NCBI GenBank assembly: GCA_035637175.1
Contig: DASPXS010000254.1
Coordinates: forward strand, 1 to 6,471
DNA length: 6,471 nt
Direction of reading: 5' to 3'
Origin: AV2 sp035637175
GTDB lineage: Bacteria > Verrucomicrobiota > Verrucomicrobiia > Limisphaerales > AV2
Shown here in pieces: positions 1-5,955 of the stretch; within the stretch, counting starts at the first letter, position 1, and every line of letters begins with the position of its first letter. Below the pieces are notes generated by a model. That model was not told the origin of the DNA, made no database searches, and saw only the letters and a program-made list of their open reading frames with translations. The translations under genes and the position numbers were made by a program.

Positions 1-197
1 GGCGTTCCGCGCGCTTCCGCGCGGACTTGCGCGGGCACTTCGGGAGCGTCGAGGGCGTGCTGACTGACCCATTTCTGCGTCTGCGCCAGGCTGGCGTCCG
101 CCGACAACAGCAAGACAATGAGGAATGACGAATGACGAAATCCGAAGGAATGACGAAATCCGAATGACGAAACCGGCCACCGCGCGACTTGGAACAT
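1..197 (-). CDS. Secreted protein of unknown function, N-terminal fragment with a repeat-derived leader (runs off the left edge)
   Basis: The minus-strand frame is open from an ATG at 197-195 to the window edge, giving 65 residues. The stretch FLIVLLLSADASLAQ (about residues 25-39) has the hydrophobic core and small-residue ending (SLA before Q) of a type I signal peptide, so the mature protein, starting QTQKWVSQHALDAPEV, is probably exported. Residues 10-25 contain FGFRHS twice and are encoded by the dispersed repeat at 121-174. No Met lies between the repeat and the hydrophobic core. The gene therefore either starts in or before the repeat, as chosen here, or uses a non-ATG start such as TTG near 113. 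No Shine-Dalgarno is visible before 197. It follows the dehydratase stop by 60 bp in the same direction, but the repeat between them argues against tight coupling. I do not recognise the mature domain. Confidence 0.45.
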   Translation of the reverse strand, partial: MFQVARWPVSSFGFRHSFGFRHSSFLIVLLLSADASLAQTQKWVSQHALDAPEVPAQVRAEARGT

Positions 198-239
198 TTC
201 GACATTCGGGCTTCGGGTTTCATTCGTCATTCGTCATCC
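121..239. repeat. Palindromic cluster of GACGAAT-type dispersed repeats
   Basis: The plus strand carries a unit like AATGACGAAATCCGA twice, at about 131-145 and 150-164, preceded by AATGACGA and followed by AATGACGAAACC. After a spacer of about 45 bp the same motif returns inverted: TTCATTCGTCATTCGTCATC at 219-238. GGAATGACGAATGACGAA at 122-139 pairs with the inverted arm with about one base bulged, so the cluster could fold into a long imperfect hairpin. Repeats of this kind are, from memory, abundant in verrucomicrobial genomes. The cluster lies just after the dehydratase stop and extends into the next coding region. It could act as a transcript-end structure, but there is no U-tract typical of a Rho-independent terminator. 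Confidence 0.8.
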
Positions 240-257
240 GGGTTTGAGAGGGCCGAT

Positions 258-2246
258 CTACCCTGGCCTGGGTCCACCGGCGCTTCTCGTCGCGTTGCGG
301 CCGGCTTCGAGCATTTCGGCAATGCGTTCCACATCATACACGCAGCCGCCCCAGGTGCCGCCTCCGACCTGTTGCAGCGCCGCCCAGAGTTTTGTGTCGG
401 CAGGCAGGGCCGAATCAGGCGCAAGGTCCGGAGACGGCCGGCGTCGCTCAAGCATTTGCGCGCCTTCTTCGGGCGTGAAACGGCGTTCGCCTTCGCCAAC
501 GAGATCAATGCTCCCTTCGAGGTTGTTGGGGTCGATCACGATCCGGATCCAGTCGCCATCGCGCACTTTTGCAATGGGGCCGCCCGCCAGCGCTTCCGGG
601 CCGACGTGACCGATGCACGCGCCGGTCGAGACGCCGGAAAAACGCGCGTCGGTCACCAGGGCGACGTGTTTGCCAAAGGGCAGATGCTTGAGCGCGGAGG
701 TGAGTTGATAGGTTTCCTCCATGCCGGTGCCCAGCGGGCCGCAGCCGATGAGGACCACCACGTCGCCGGCGTTGATTTTGCCTTTTTTGAGCGCGGCCAT
801 GGCGTCTTTTTCGTGCACGAACACGCGCGCCGGTCCTTCTTTGCGATAAACGCCGCCGGCATCGAGCACGCCCGGATCCAGCGCCGCGCTTTTCACGACC
901 GAACCTTCCGGCGCGAGGTTGCCGTGTGGAAAAGTGAGGGTGTTGCCCAGGCCACGGGCGCGGGCCTTGTCCGGCGGCAGGATGACATCGTCGGGCTCGA
1001 CGCCGTCCTGTTGGCGTAAAATGTCGCGGAAGCGCGCGCGGCGGCTGGACTTCTCCCACCCATCCAGGACTTCGCCCAACTGTTTTCCGCCGACCGTGAG
1101 CACGCCGGAGTCGAGCGCACCCAGCCGCCGCAAATGCAACATCACTTCCGGCACGCCACCGGCGAGAAAGACGCGCACGGTGGGATGATGGGTCGGGCCG
1201 TTCGGCAGCACGTCCACCAGGCGCGGGGTCCGGCGGTTGATGGCGATCCAGTCTTCGACCGTTGGCCGCGGCAGTCCGGCCGCGTGCGCAATGGCCGGGA
1301 TGTGGAGCAACAAATTGGTGGAGCCGCCAAAGGCCGCGTGCACGGCCATGGCGTTGCGGACGCTCGCCGGCGAAAGAATGTCGCGCATGCCGATGCCGCG
1401 CGCATCGAGTTCGCACAGCGCCCGCGCTGAGCGCACCGCCACGTCCGTCCAGACCGGCTGGCCGGAGGGCGCGAGCGCCGAGTGAGCAAGCGACATCCCC
1501 AGGGCTTCGCCGACGACCTGCGACGTCGCCGCTGTGCCGAGAAACTGGCAGCCGCCACCAGGCGACGCGCAGGCGCGACAGCCCAGTTCCGCCGCTTCCT
1601 GCAAGGAAATCAGTCCGTGGGCAAAGCGCGCGCCGATCGTTTGAATTTTGCCGGCATCCTCGCCGTTCGCCGGGGGCAGCGTCACCCCGCCGGGCACCAG
1701 CACACAAGGGAGCTCACGCATGGCGGCGAGCGCCATCATCATCGCCGGCAAACCTTTGTCGCAGGTGGCCACACCGATGACGCCCGAGCGCGTGGGCAGC
1801 GAACGAATCAGGCGACGAAAAATCTGCGCGGCGTCGTTGCGATAGGGCAGGCTGTCGAACATGCCCACGGTGCCTTGCGTGCGGCCGTCGCAGGGATCGG
1901 AGCAAAACGCAGCGAAGGGGATCGTGCCGAGGGCGCGCAACTCCTGCGCCGCCGCCTGGACCAGCAGGCCGATCTCCCAGTGGCCGGTGTGATAACCGAG
2001 GGCGATCGGTTTGCCATCGGGCGCGCGCAGACCGCCTTGCGTGCTGAGGATGAGAAACTGTTTGCGGCCCAGTTCGCGCGGGTCCCAACCCATGCCGGCG
2101 TTCTGGGTGAGACCAAAAATATCGCCGCTGGGCCGGGTCAGCAGCATGTCCTCCGTCAAGGGCAAACTGCCCGTCGGTCCGCGGGCTTTGGTTTGGACCC
2201 GATAAATGTCGGGCGCGGCAACGCCTGGAATTTCGCCTTCGTTCAT
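258..2246 (-). CDS. yjhG: YjhG/YagF-family D-xylonate dehydratase (IlvD/Edd superfamily)
   Basis: The 662-residue product matches the E. coli YjhG/YagF dehydratases (about 655 aa) over its whole length. These convert D-xylonate to 2-keto-3-deoxy-D-xylonate in the cytoplasm, in non-phosphorylative pentose oxidation. The [Fe-S]/Mg-binding motifs of the superfamily are present: SDPCDGRTQGT (116-126, C119), TCDKG (161-165, C162 and the metal-site K164), and SPGGGCQFLGTAATSQ (228-243, C233). TDARFSGVSTGACIGHVGPE (532-551) is the superfamily C-terminal signature with its conserved Ser, and GGTWGGCVYDV follows at 629-639. HAAFGGSTNLLLHIPAIAH (303-321) is also family-typical. The ATG at 2246 fits: NEGEIPGVAAPDIYRVQT aligns with the E. 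coli N-terminus, although no clear Shine-Dalgarno precedes it. The stop is TAG. No other sugar-acid gene is nearby, so the substrate is inferred from the family; other aldonates are possible. It is divergent from the DUF4184 gene. Confidence 0.93.
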   Translation of the reverse strand: MNEGEIPGVAAPDIYRVQTKARGPTGSLPLTEDMLLTRPSGDIFGLTQNAGMGWDPRELGRKQFLILSTQGGLRAPDGKPIALGYHTGHWEIGLLVQAAAQELRALGTIPFAAFCSDPCDGRTQGTVGMFDSLPYRNDAAQIFRRLIRSLPTRSGVIGVATCDKGLPAMMMALAAMRELPCVLVPGGVTLPPANGEDAGKIQTIGARFAHGLISLQEAAELGCRACASPGGGCQFLGTAATSQVVGEALGMSLAHSALAPSGQPVWTDVAVRSARALCELDARGIGMRDILSPASVRNAMAVHAAFGGSTNLLLHIPAIAHAAGLPRPTVEDWIAINRRTPRLVDVLPNGPTHHPTVRVFLAGGVPEVMLHLRRLGALDSGVLTVGGKQLGEVLDGWEKSSRRARFRDILRQQDGVEPDDVILPPDKARARGLGNTLTFPHGNLAPEGSVVKSAALDPGVLDAGGVYRKEGPARVFVHEKDAMAALKKGKINAGDVVVLIGCGPLGTGMEETYQLTSALKHLPFGKHVALVTDARFSGVSTGACIGHVGPEALAGGPIAKVRDGDWIRIVIDPNNLEGSIDLVGEGERRFTPEEGAQMLERRRPSPDLAPDSALPADTKLWAALQQVGGGTWGGCVYDVERIAEMLEAGRNATRSAGGPRPG

Positions 2247-2383
2247 GAACGAATAGAATCACTTCGGCCAGGCGACACCAAGCAGGAATTGGCGGCGGCG
2301 CCCGGCGGGTTAATCGTTCAACCGGCGCATCTTTTGAACTTTCCGACCTCCTGGCGGTCTGTTAGTGGAATAGAACGCAAGCT
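2247..2383. promoter_or_regulatory. Divergent intergenic region with a candidate operator dyad
   Basis: This 137-bp gap separates the divergent starts of the dehydratase (minus) and the DUF4184 gene (plus), so promoters for both should lie here. It holds a perfect 6-bp dyad, GTTCAA (2316-2321) and TTGAAC (2334-2339), with half-sites one and a half to two helical turns apart, a geometry compatible with a dimeric regulator. I found no convincing -35/-10 pair in either direction: TTGAAC at 2334 has no good -10 at 17 nt. The dyad could easily be chance. Confidence 0.25.
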
Positions 2384-3154
2384 ATGCCGTTTCCTCTCGC
2401 CCATCCCGCGGCGGTGCTGCCCTTCCGGCGTTTGAAGCTCCTGAACTTCCCCGCGCTGGTCATCGGCGCCATCGTGCCGGACGTCGGCTACTGCTTCGTG
2501 AAATATGATCTGGAAGGCTTCACGCATTCCATCCGCGGCTGCTTTGAATTTTCCCTGCCGGTTGGATTGCTGCTGTTGCTGATTTATTATGCGGTCTGCG
2601 AGCCGCTGGTGAACCTTTTGCCCGCGCCTCATCGCCAGGCGCTGCGGCCCGCCTGTCGGCCGCCCCGCCAACCCTGGTTCGCGGCCCCGTTGTCGCTGTT
2701 GATCGGCGCGGTCACACACGTGATCTGGGACTCGTTCACGCACGAGACCGGCTGGTGCGTGGAACGATCTTCCTTCCTGCAACTGAAAGTCTTCATCGTG
2801 CAAGGATATGATTTTAGAATGTACCGCCTGCTCTGGCACATCAGCAGCCTGGCGGGCCTGCTTATCCTGGCTCGGGCTTATGGGCGGACGCTGAAGAGTC
2901 GGATCGACTCGGCGCCACTCGTCGAGGCGGAGGAACGACGGCGTTACGCGCTCTGGCTGGTTCTCCTGTCGCTGCCGCTGCTGGGAGCGGTCCCCACCGC
3001 GCTCCTGTACTACCACGACCCGAAGGAATCATCGCCGGTCAACGCCGTTTCGCAATTCCTCAGGCTCTCGGCCGCTCTGTATCTGGTCGTATTGACCCTC
3101 GTTCTGGTCGCCCTGGGAGCGACCCTGAAGATGAAGCGGCGATCCACCGCCTGA
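2384..3154 (+). CDS. DUF4184 family integral membrane protein
   Basis: The 256-residue product begins MPFPLAHPAAVLPFRR, followed by FPALVIGAIVPDVGY, the N-terminal signature of DUF4184, a family of polytopic inner-membrane proteins with no established function. Hydrophobic segments lie at about 22-40, 56-72, 100-115, 150-165, 187-209 and 227-246, consistent with about five or six transmembrane helices. Polar residues recur within or beside them: H7, P32-D33, H48 (THS), H112/D116/H120 in THVIWDSFTH, and W151-H152. This His/Asp pattern resembles the membrane-bound putative metal-dependent hydrolases of the DUF457/YdjM group, so a metal site is possible but is inference. The C-terminus is basic (KMKRRSTA). 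The ATG at 2384 is supported by the family start, not by a strong Shine-Dalgarno. It is a single gene, divergent from the dehydratase and convergent with the next gene 64 bp away, so its context gives no function. Confidence 0.85.
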   Translation: MPFPLAHPAAVLPFRRLKLLNFPALVIGAIVPDVGYCFVKYDLEGFTHSIRGCFEFSLPVGLLLLLIYYAVCEPLVNLLPAPHRQALRPACRPPRQPWFAAPLSLLIGAVTHVIWDSFTHETGWCVERSSFLQLKVFIVQGYDFRMYRLLWHISSLAGLLILARAYGRTLKSRIDSAPLVEAEERRRYALWLVLLSLPLLGAVPTALLYYHDPKESSPVNAVSQFLRLSAALYLVVLTLVLVALGATLKMKRRSTA

Positions 3155-3218
3155 ACGGGCGCCCGCCGTTCGATATCCGATTCAACACCGGGTCAGCGAC
3201 CGGTATGGAAGCGTCGCC

Positions 3219-4805
3219 CTATTTCCACGAGTGGCTCCAACCACGCGCGTCCACGGTCAGCGTCGTGCCATTCAATTCCACCCGCGCCGCTTCGTCATTG
3301 AAGTTTTCCACCACCCAACTGCCGTCTCCAAACAGGTAGAGCGCGACTTTGTTGGGCGCGCGGAACGAAACCTTCAGCGGCTTGAGCAACGGCGCGCGCA
3401 GACTGTCGAGTTCATCGCGGGAAAGTTCGAGCAGCGACTTTGGGTCGCCCTTTACGATCAGCCGGTGGACGTTCGCGGCATCGAGCCTCGCTTTGCCTTC
3501 CAACTTCTGCGCCAGGCCATCGGTGAGAAGCACCGGCCGGCCCGAATCGATGAAACGTGAGAGCCGGCCGACGAAATCAGGCTCCTTCAAGGCATGCGCG
3601 GAGAAAAATGCCGCCGGCGCTTTGGCCGGGAATTCGTGACAGGGCGCCAGCGGAAGGCCGAGCATGCCGACGAAATCGAACACACGCCTTTCGTTTTCGG
3701 GATGGCTGTTCGGCGGTTTGTACGCCGCAATACCGATGATGTCGCGTCGCCGGACTTCGCGGGCGACATTCGACAATTCCGGAATATTCAACCGCAGCGT
3801 TTCGAGGTCTTTCGGCCCGCTCGAACCCTGCAAGCCGCCGTAACAGAACAACATCGATTCGCGCGCGCCGGCGAGAACGGTCTGCCGGGCCTGCTCGAGG
3901 TAGGTTTTCTCGGTGGTGCCGAGCCAGTCGAACCAGCCGCCGCCGCATTTGCCGCCGCCGATGCCGCCGAGCCAGCGCATAATGAAGTACGCCTCGTATT
4001 GGACCGTGCCGCCCCAACGCGGGTCGAGGTAATCGCGCGTCTCGGTGCCGACCCAGATGCGGTCGAAATCCTCGGTCTCTCGCACCACATCATAGCCGCG
4101 CTCGTGGAACGCGTCATACCATTGCGGATACTTGATGATGAGGCGCGCCCGGGGATTGACCTTCTTCGCAGCAGCCAGCACGCGATCGCGCGACACGCGC
4201 GCCATGAGTTCGCGGCGATAATCCTCCCAACTGTCGCCGGCAACCGGATAGATCTTGTCGCCGACGTTGACTTTCCTGGCCTGGCGGGCGGCATCGCACT
4301 CCGCGCAGGAACAATCGGTAAACCAGAAGTCATCGATCATGATCTCATCGAACAGGCCGGCGGCGTATTCGAAGATGGACTGGAGCCTGGCTTGCGTGGG
4401 CAGGTCGGTGTAGCAGGCAATGATTTCCCAACGGCTGGATTTCTTTCCGACCTGAGTCGTGGTGACGCAACCCGAGACCTGGAATCCCTCGTCCTGGAAA
4501 CGCTTTTTGGCCTGTTGAAGTGCCGCGCGTTCGGCCTGATAACCGTCGCGGAACACTTCAATGTACACCTTGGTCACCGCCGTCCGTTTGCACCAGTCAA
4601 TCGCTTTGTCGATGCCCTCGTCGCTGGACAAATGATTCTTCACGTCGTGCGCGGTGAACAGCGTGGAGAAGCGATGGACGCTGGCTTGACTTTGGGCTGA
4701 TTCCCAGAGGTTTGAAGGGGTGGCGGCGTTGAGTTGGATGCCGAGAAGCAAGACCAGGCAACTCGCGTGGATCAAGCTCGATAGTGGCGGGCGGTTCGAT
4801 GTCAT
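3219..4805 (-). CDS. Secreted protein of unknown function, possibly TIM-barrel glycoside-hydrolase-like
   Basis: I chose the ATG at 4805 (528 aa) because it gives a normal signal peptide: a short n-region with one Arg, a core around CLVLLLGIQL, and a likely cut near LNAA (about residue 28). An in-frame ATG at 4859 would add 18 polar residues. Neither start has a well-placed Shine-Dalgarno; the GGAGG near 4827-4831 is about 22 nt away from 4805. Alternating strand/helix segments such as VTKVYIEVFRDGY (77-89), EIMIDDFWFTDCSCAEC (154-170), ARLIIKYPQWYD (220-231), DRIWVGTETRD (248-258) and SMLFCYGGL (317-325) suggest a (beta/alpha) barrel. Asp158/159 and Tyr/Trp-rich loops recall sugar-binding sites. 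Cys165, Cys167 and Cys170 form a CxCxxC cluster. The C-terminus, with VALYLFGDGSWVVENFND (487-504) and GTTLTV, looks like a beta domain. I do not recognise a named family; polysaccharide or glycoside processing in the periplasm or outside is a guess. The neighbours do not clarify the role. Confidence 0.82.
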   Translation of the reverse strand: MTSNRPPLSSLIHASCLVLLLGIQLNAATPSNLWESAQSQASVHRFSTLFTAHDVKNHLSSDEGIDKAIDWCKRTAVTKVYIEVFRDGYQAERAALQQAKKRFQDEGFQVSGCVTTTQVGKKSSRWEIIACYTDLPTQARLQSIFEYAAGLFDEIMIDDFWFTDCSCAECDAARQARKVNVGDKIYPVAGDSWEDYRRELMARVSRDRVLAAAKKVNPRARLIIKYPQWYDAFHERGYDVVRETEDFDRIWVGTETRDYLDPRWGGTVQYEAYFIMRWLGGIGGGKCGGGWFDWLGTTEKTYLEQARQTVLAGARESMLFCYGGLQGSSGPKDLETLRLNIPELSNVAREVRRRDIIGIAAYKPPNSHPENERRVFDFVGMLGLPLAPCHEFPAKAPAAFFSAHALKEPDFVGRLSRFIDSGRPVLLTDGLAQKLEGKARLDAANVHRLIVKGDPKSLLELSRDELDSLRAPLLKPLKVSFRAPNKVALYLFGDGSWVVENFNDEAARVELNGTTLTVDARGWSHSWK

Positions 4806-4893
4806 ATACCTGGCATAGTTGTCAGTACCTCCGCCGATTGAAGCGGAAGATTCGGGCATTTACAAGAAACGCAGAAAGGGACATCAGCAATCA

Positions 4894-4911
4894 TTTCGGC
4901 GATTTCCGAAA
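4894..4911. repeat. Short inverted repeat TTTCGG-N6-CCGAAA
   Basis: TTTCGG (4894-4899) and CCGAAA (4906-4911) are perfect 6-bp arms with a 6-nt gap, about 90 bp upstream of the chosen start of the secreted protein. It could be an operator or a small hairpin; nothing else supports a function. Confidence 0.3.
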
Positions 4912-4935
4912 CTCCGTGACCAGCGCCTCCAACGG

Positions 4936-5041
4936 GGATGGGGTGAGGGGTCGCTCGTAGGTGCAGGGGCGCAATGCGCGCACAAAGTTCGGGGAGTTCT
5001 CTCCCTGAGGGAGAGGGCCAGGGTGGGGCCAGGGTGAGGGG
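4936..5041. repeat. G-rich intergenic repeat block with a short hairpin and tandem duplication
   Basis: The roughly 300-bp gap between the secreted protein and the DsrE2 gene (4806-5104) holds no convincing gene. Its centre is strongly G-biased on the plus strand. GGGTGAGGGG occurs at about 4941-4950 and nearly again at 5033-5041. CTCTCCCT (4999-5006) and AGGGAGAG (5008-5015) form a near-perfect palindrome with one central base. GGGCCAGGGTG is duplicated in tandem at 5015-5025 and 5026-5036, and GCGCA/TGCGC forms a small dyad at 4969-4979. A CTCACCCTGGCCCTCTCCC-type sequence is, from memory, a dispersed repeat in several phyla including Verrucomicrobiota. It lies downstream of the dsrE2 stop and upstream of the secreted gene on the minus strand, so it might separate the two transcripts. 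It lacks a U-tract. Confidence 0.55.
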
Positions 5042-5104
5042 GAAGCAACCGTCCAAACACGACGCTGTGTAGCATATCCAAAGTGTTGGTCGGAAGGGGT
5101 TGGT

Positions 5105-5605
5105 TCACGTGAAGATGATCTGCGCCCCGGCGGAGAGTTCGTAGAATTCTCCCACCGTCAGCACCTTGTCCACTTGCGGGCAGAAATCGTCCTGGGTCAG
5201 GTGGAACATCTCGACGGTCGCTTTGCAGGCATAGAGACGGCCGCCGGCGTCATGAATCATCTCGACGAATTCCGGCACCGGCGGGATGTCCAGTTTCGCC
5301 ATTTCCTTGTTCATCATAGCGGTGGCGAACGCCGACATCCCGGGAATCATGCCCAGGATGGTGGGGAGCGGGAAACCTTTCGCGTCCGGCACGCGCATTG
5401 CCGGATTCCCGACGGTGGCGATTCGGATGCTCCCCATGTATTTCTTAAGAACGGCGTACAGGCCGAAGAAGGTGAAGAAGAGGTTGGCTTCGATGCCCTC
5501 CATGCGCGCGCCATTGGCCATGATCAGGCCGGGATATACGCCGTCCAGCGATCCGCGTGAGACGATGATGGAAACCTTTTTGATTTTGTCGGGTTGGTCG
5601 GACAT
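5105..5605 (-). CDS. dsrE2: DsrE2-like sulfurtransferase (DsrE/F/H-like family)
   Basis: The 166-residue product matches the DsrE2 branch of the DsrE/DsrF/DrsH-like proteins, often annotated as peroxiredoxin family proteins. Family features in order: VSIIVSRGSLDGVYPGLIMA (11-30), NGARMEGIEANLFFTFFGL (31-49), ATVGNPAM (63-70), ILGMIPGMSAF (83-93), MNKEMAKLDIPPVPEFVEMI (98-117), the conserved cysteine C127 in GGRLYACKATVEMF, and the ending VGEFYELSAGAQIIFT. C127 is the expected persulfide carrier; C142 is a second cysteine. DsrE2 proteins are found beside rhodanese, TusA, DsrC or SQR-like genes and are thought to shuttle sulfane sulfur. The hydrophobic stretches at 40-50 and 83-96 may allow membrane association. 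It is the third gene of the minus-strand operon, 15 bp after the DsrC/TusE gene, with a good Shine-Dalgarno. The stop is TGA. Confidence 0.92.
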   Translation of the reverse strand: MSDQPDKIKKVSIIVSRGSLDGVYPGLIMANGARMEGIEANLFFTFFGLYAVLKKYMGSIRIATVGNPAMRVPDAKGFPLPTILGMIPGMSAFATAMMNKEMAKLDIPPVPEFVEMIHDAGGRLYACKATVEMFHLTQDDFCPQVDKVLTVGEFYELSAGAQIIFT

Positions 5606-5611
5606 GATTGT

Positions 5612-5617
5612 CTCCTT
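5612..5617 (-). promoter_or_regulatory. Shine-Dalgarno site of dsrE2
   Basis: On the minus strand AAGGAG ends 6 nt before the ATG at 5605, inside the 15-bp gap after the DsrC/TusE stop. It is the strongest ribosome site in the window and fixes the dsrE2 start. Confidence 0.8.
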
Positions 5618-5620
5618 TCT

Positions 5621-5935
5621 TCAAACGCAGCTTGCCGGTTTCGGGTAGCCGGCGATTTTCGCGGCCTTTTTGATGGGTCCGTCCGGGAACAGGGCGTAGA
5701 GATCCTTCGTCGGGATGCCGCCGACTTTATTCATGCGGCGCATGCCGGGCACGACGCCTTTCTCCTGGAAATCCTTATCGATGAATTCGAGCACCTTCCA
5801 GTGCGCGGGGCTCAACGCAATTCCCGCCTCCTGCGCCAGGGCTTCCGCGATGGCGCGGGTCCACTGCGCGTGATTGGTCAGGCAACCTTCTTCGTTTACG
5901 TCGATGGCGACGCCGGCGATTTGTTTCGGTGGCAT
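5621..5935 (-). CDS. tusE: DsrC/TusE-family sulfur-carrier protein with a single C-terminal cysteine
   Basis: The 104-residue product is a DsrC/TusE/DsvC-family protein, a small cytoplasmic carrier whose flexible C-terminal arm holds sulfur as a persulfide or trisulfide. Family marks are the N-terminal IAGVAIDVNEEGCLTN (6-21), LSPAHWKVLEFIDKDFQEKG (41-60), the GGIPTKDLYALFPDGP segment (72-87), and the arm KIAGYPKPASCV (93-104). CysA is C103, next to last as usual. CysB, expected 11 residues earlier, is replaced by Ala92, so the protein has the cysteine pattern of TusE-type carriers rather than of DsrC that works with dissimilatory sulfite reductase. An extra Cys at 18 is not a known active residue. 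The start at 5935 is chosen because MPPKQIAGVAIDV fits the family and GGAG lies 9 nt upstream (5945-5948); extension to 6073 would overlap the upstream gene. It sits 20 bp after the SQR-like gene and 15 bp before dsrE2, so co-transcription is likely. Confidence 0.93.
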   Translation of the reverse strand: MPPKQIAGVAIDVNEEGCLTNHAQWTRAIAEALAQEAGIALSPAHWKVLEFIDKDFQEKGVVPGMRRMNKVGGIPTKDLYALFPDGPIKKAAKIAGYPKPASCV

Positions 5936-5955
5936 GGTGTGTTTCTCCGTTTGAG

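Noticed and set aside
121..240. CRISPR array
   Set aside because: The repeats are short, irregular and partly inverted, without uniform spacers. They are a dispersed palindromic repeat, not a CRISPR.
2334..2371. Sigma-70-like promoter with TTGAAC as the -35 for the DUF4184 gene
   Set aside because: No acceptable -10 hexamer lies 16-18 nt downstream; the nearest A/T-rich hexamers are spaced too far away.
189..2435. Long plus-strand open frames opposite the dehydratase (for example 189-1019 and 1482-2435)
   Set aside because: They are antisense shadows in high-GC DNA. They have Arg/Ala/Gly-rich compositions and no family resemblance, while the minus-strand frame matches YjhG throughout.
2318..3016. 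232-codon minus-strand open frame opposite the DUF4184 gene
   Set aside because: It is Gln/Arg-rich and disordered-looking, antisense to a clear membrane-protein family, and overlaps the intergenic region only by chance.
3155..3218. Bidirectional terminator between the convergent genes
   Set aside because: Only weak dyads are present (GGGCGCCC at about 3157-3164; ACCGG/CCGGT at 3187-3191 and 3200-3204), with no T-run on either strand.
3594..4700. 368-codon plus-strand open frame opposite the secreted protein
   Set aside because: It is antisense to a frame with a signal peptide and plausible protein composition. The translation has no recognisable domain or start signal.
4802..5056. 84-codon minus-strand open frame just upstream of the secreted gene, ending MPGI with an ATGA-like overlap and a GGAGG nearby
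   Set aside because: Most of it is translated from the G-rich repeat block, with low-complexity Pro/Ser/Arg content. The GGAGG serves only a four-codon frame (ATG CCA GGT ATA TGA); a tiny leader peptide is possible but unsupported.
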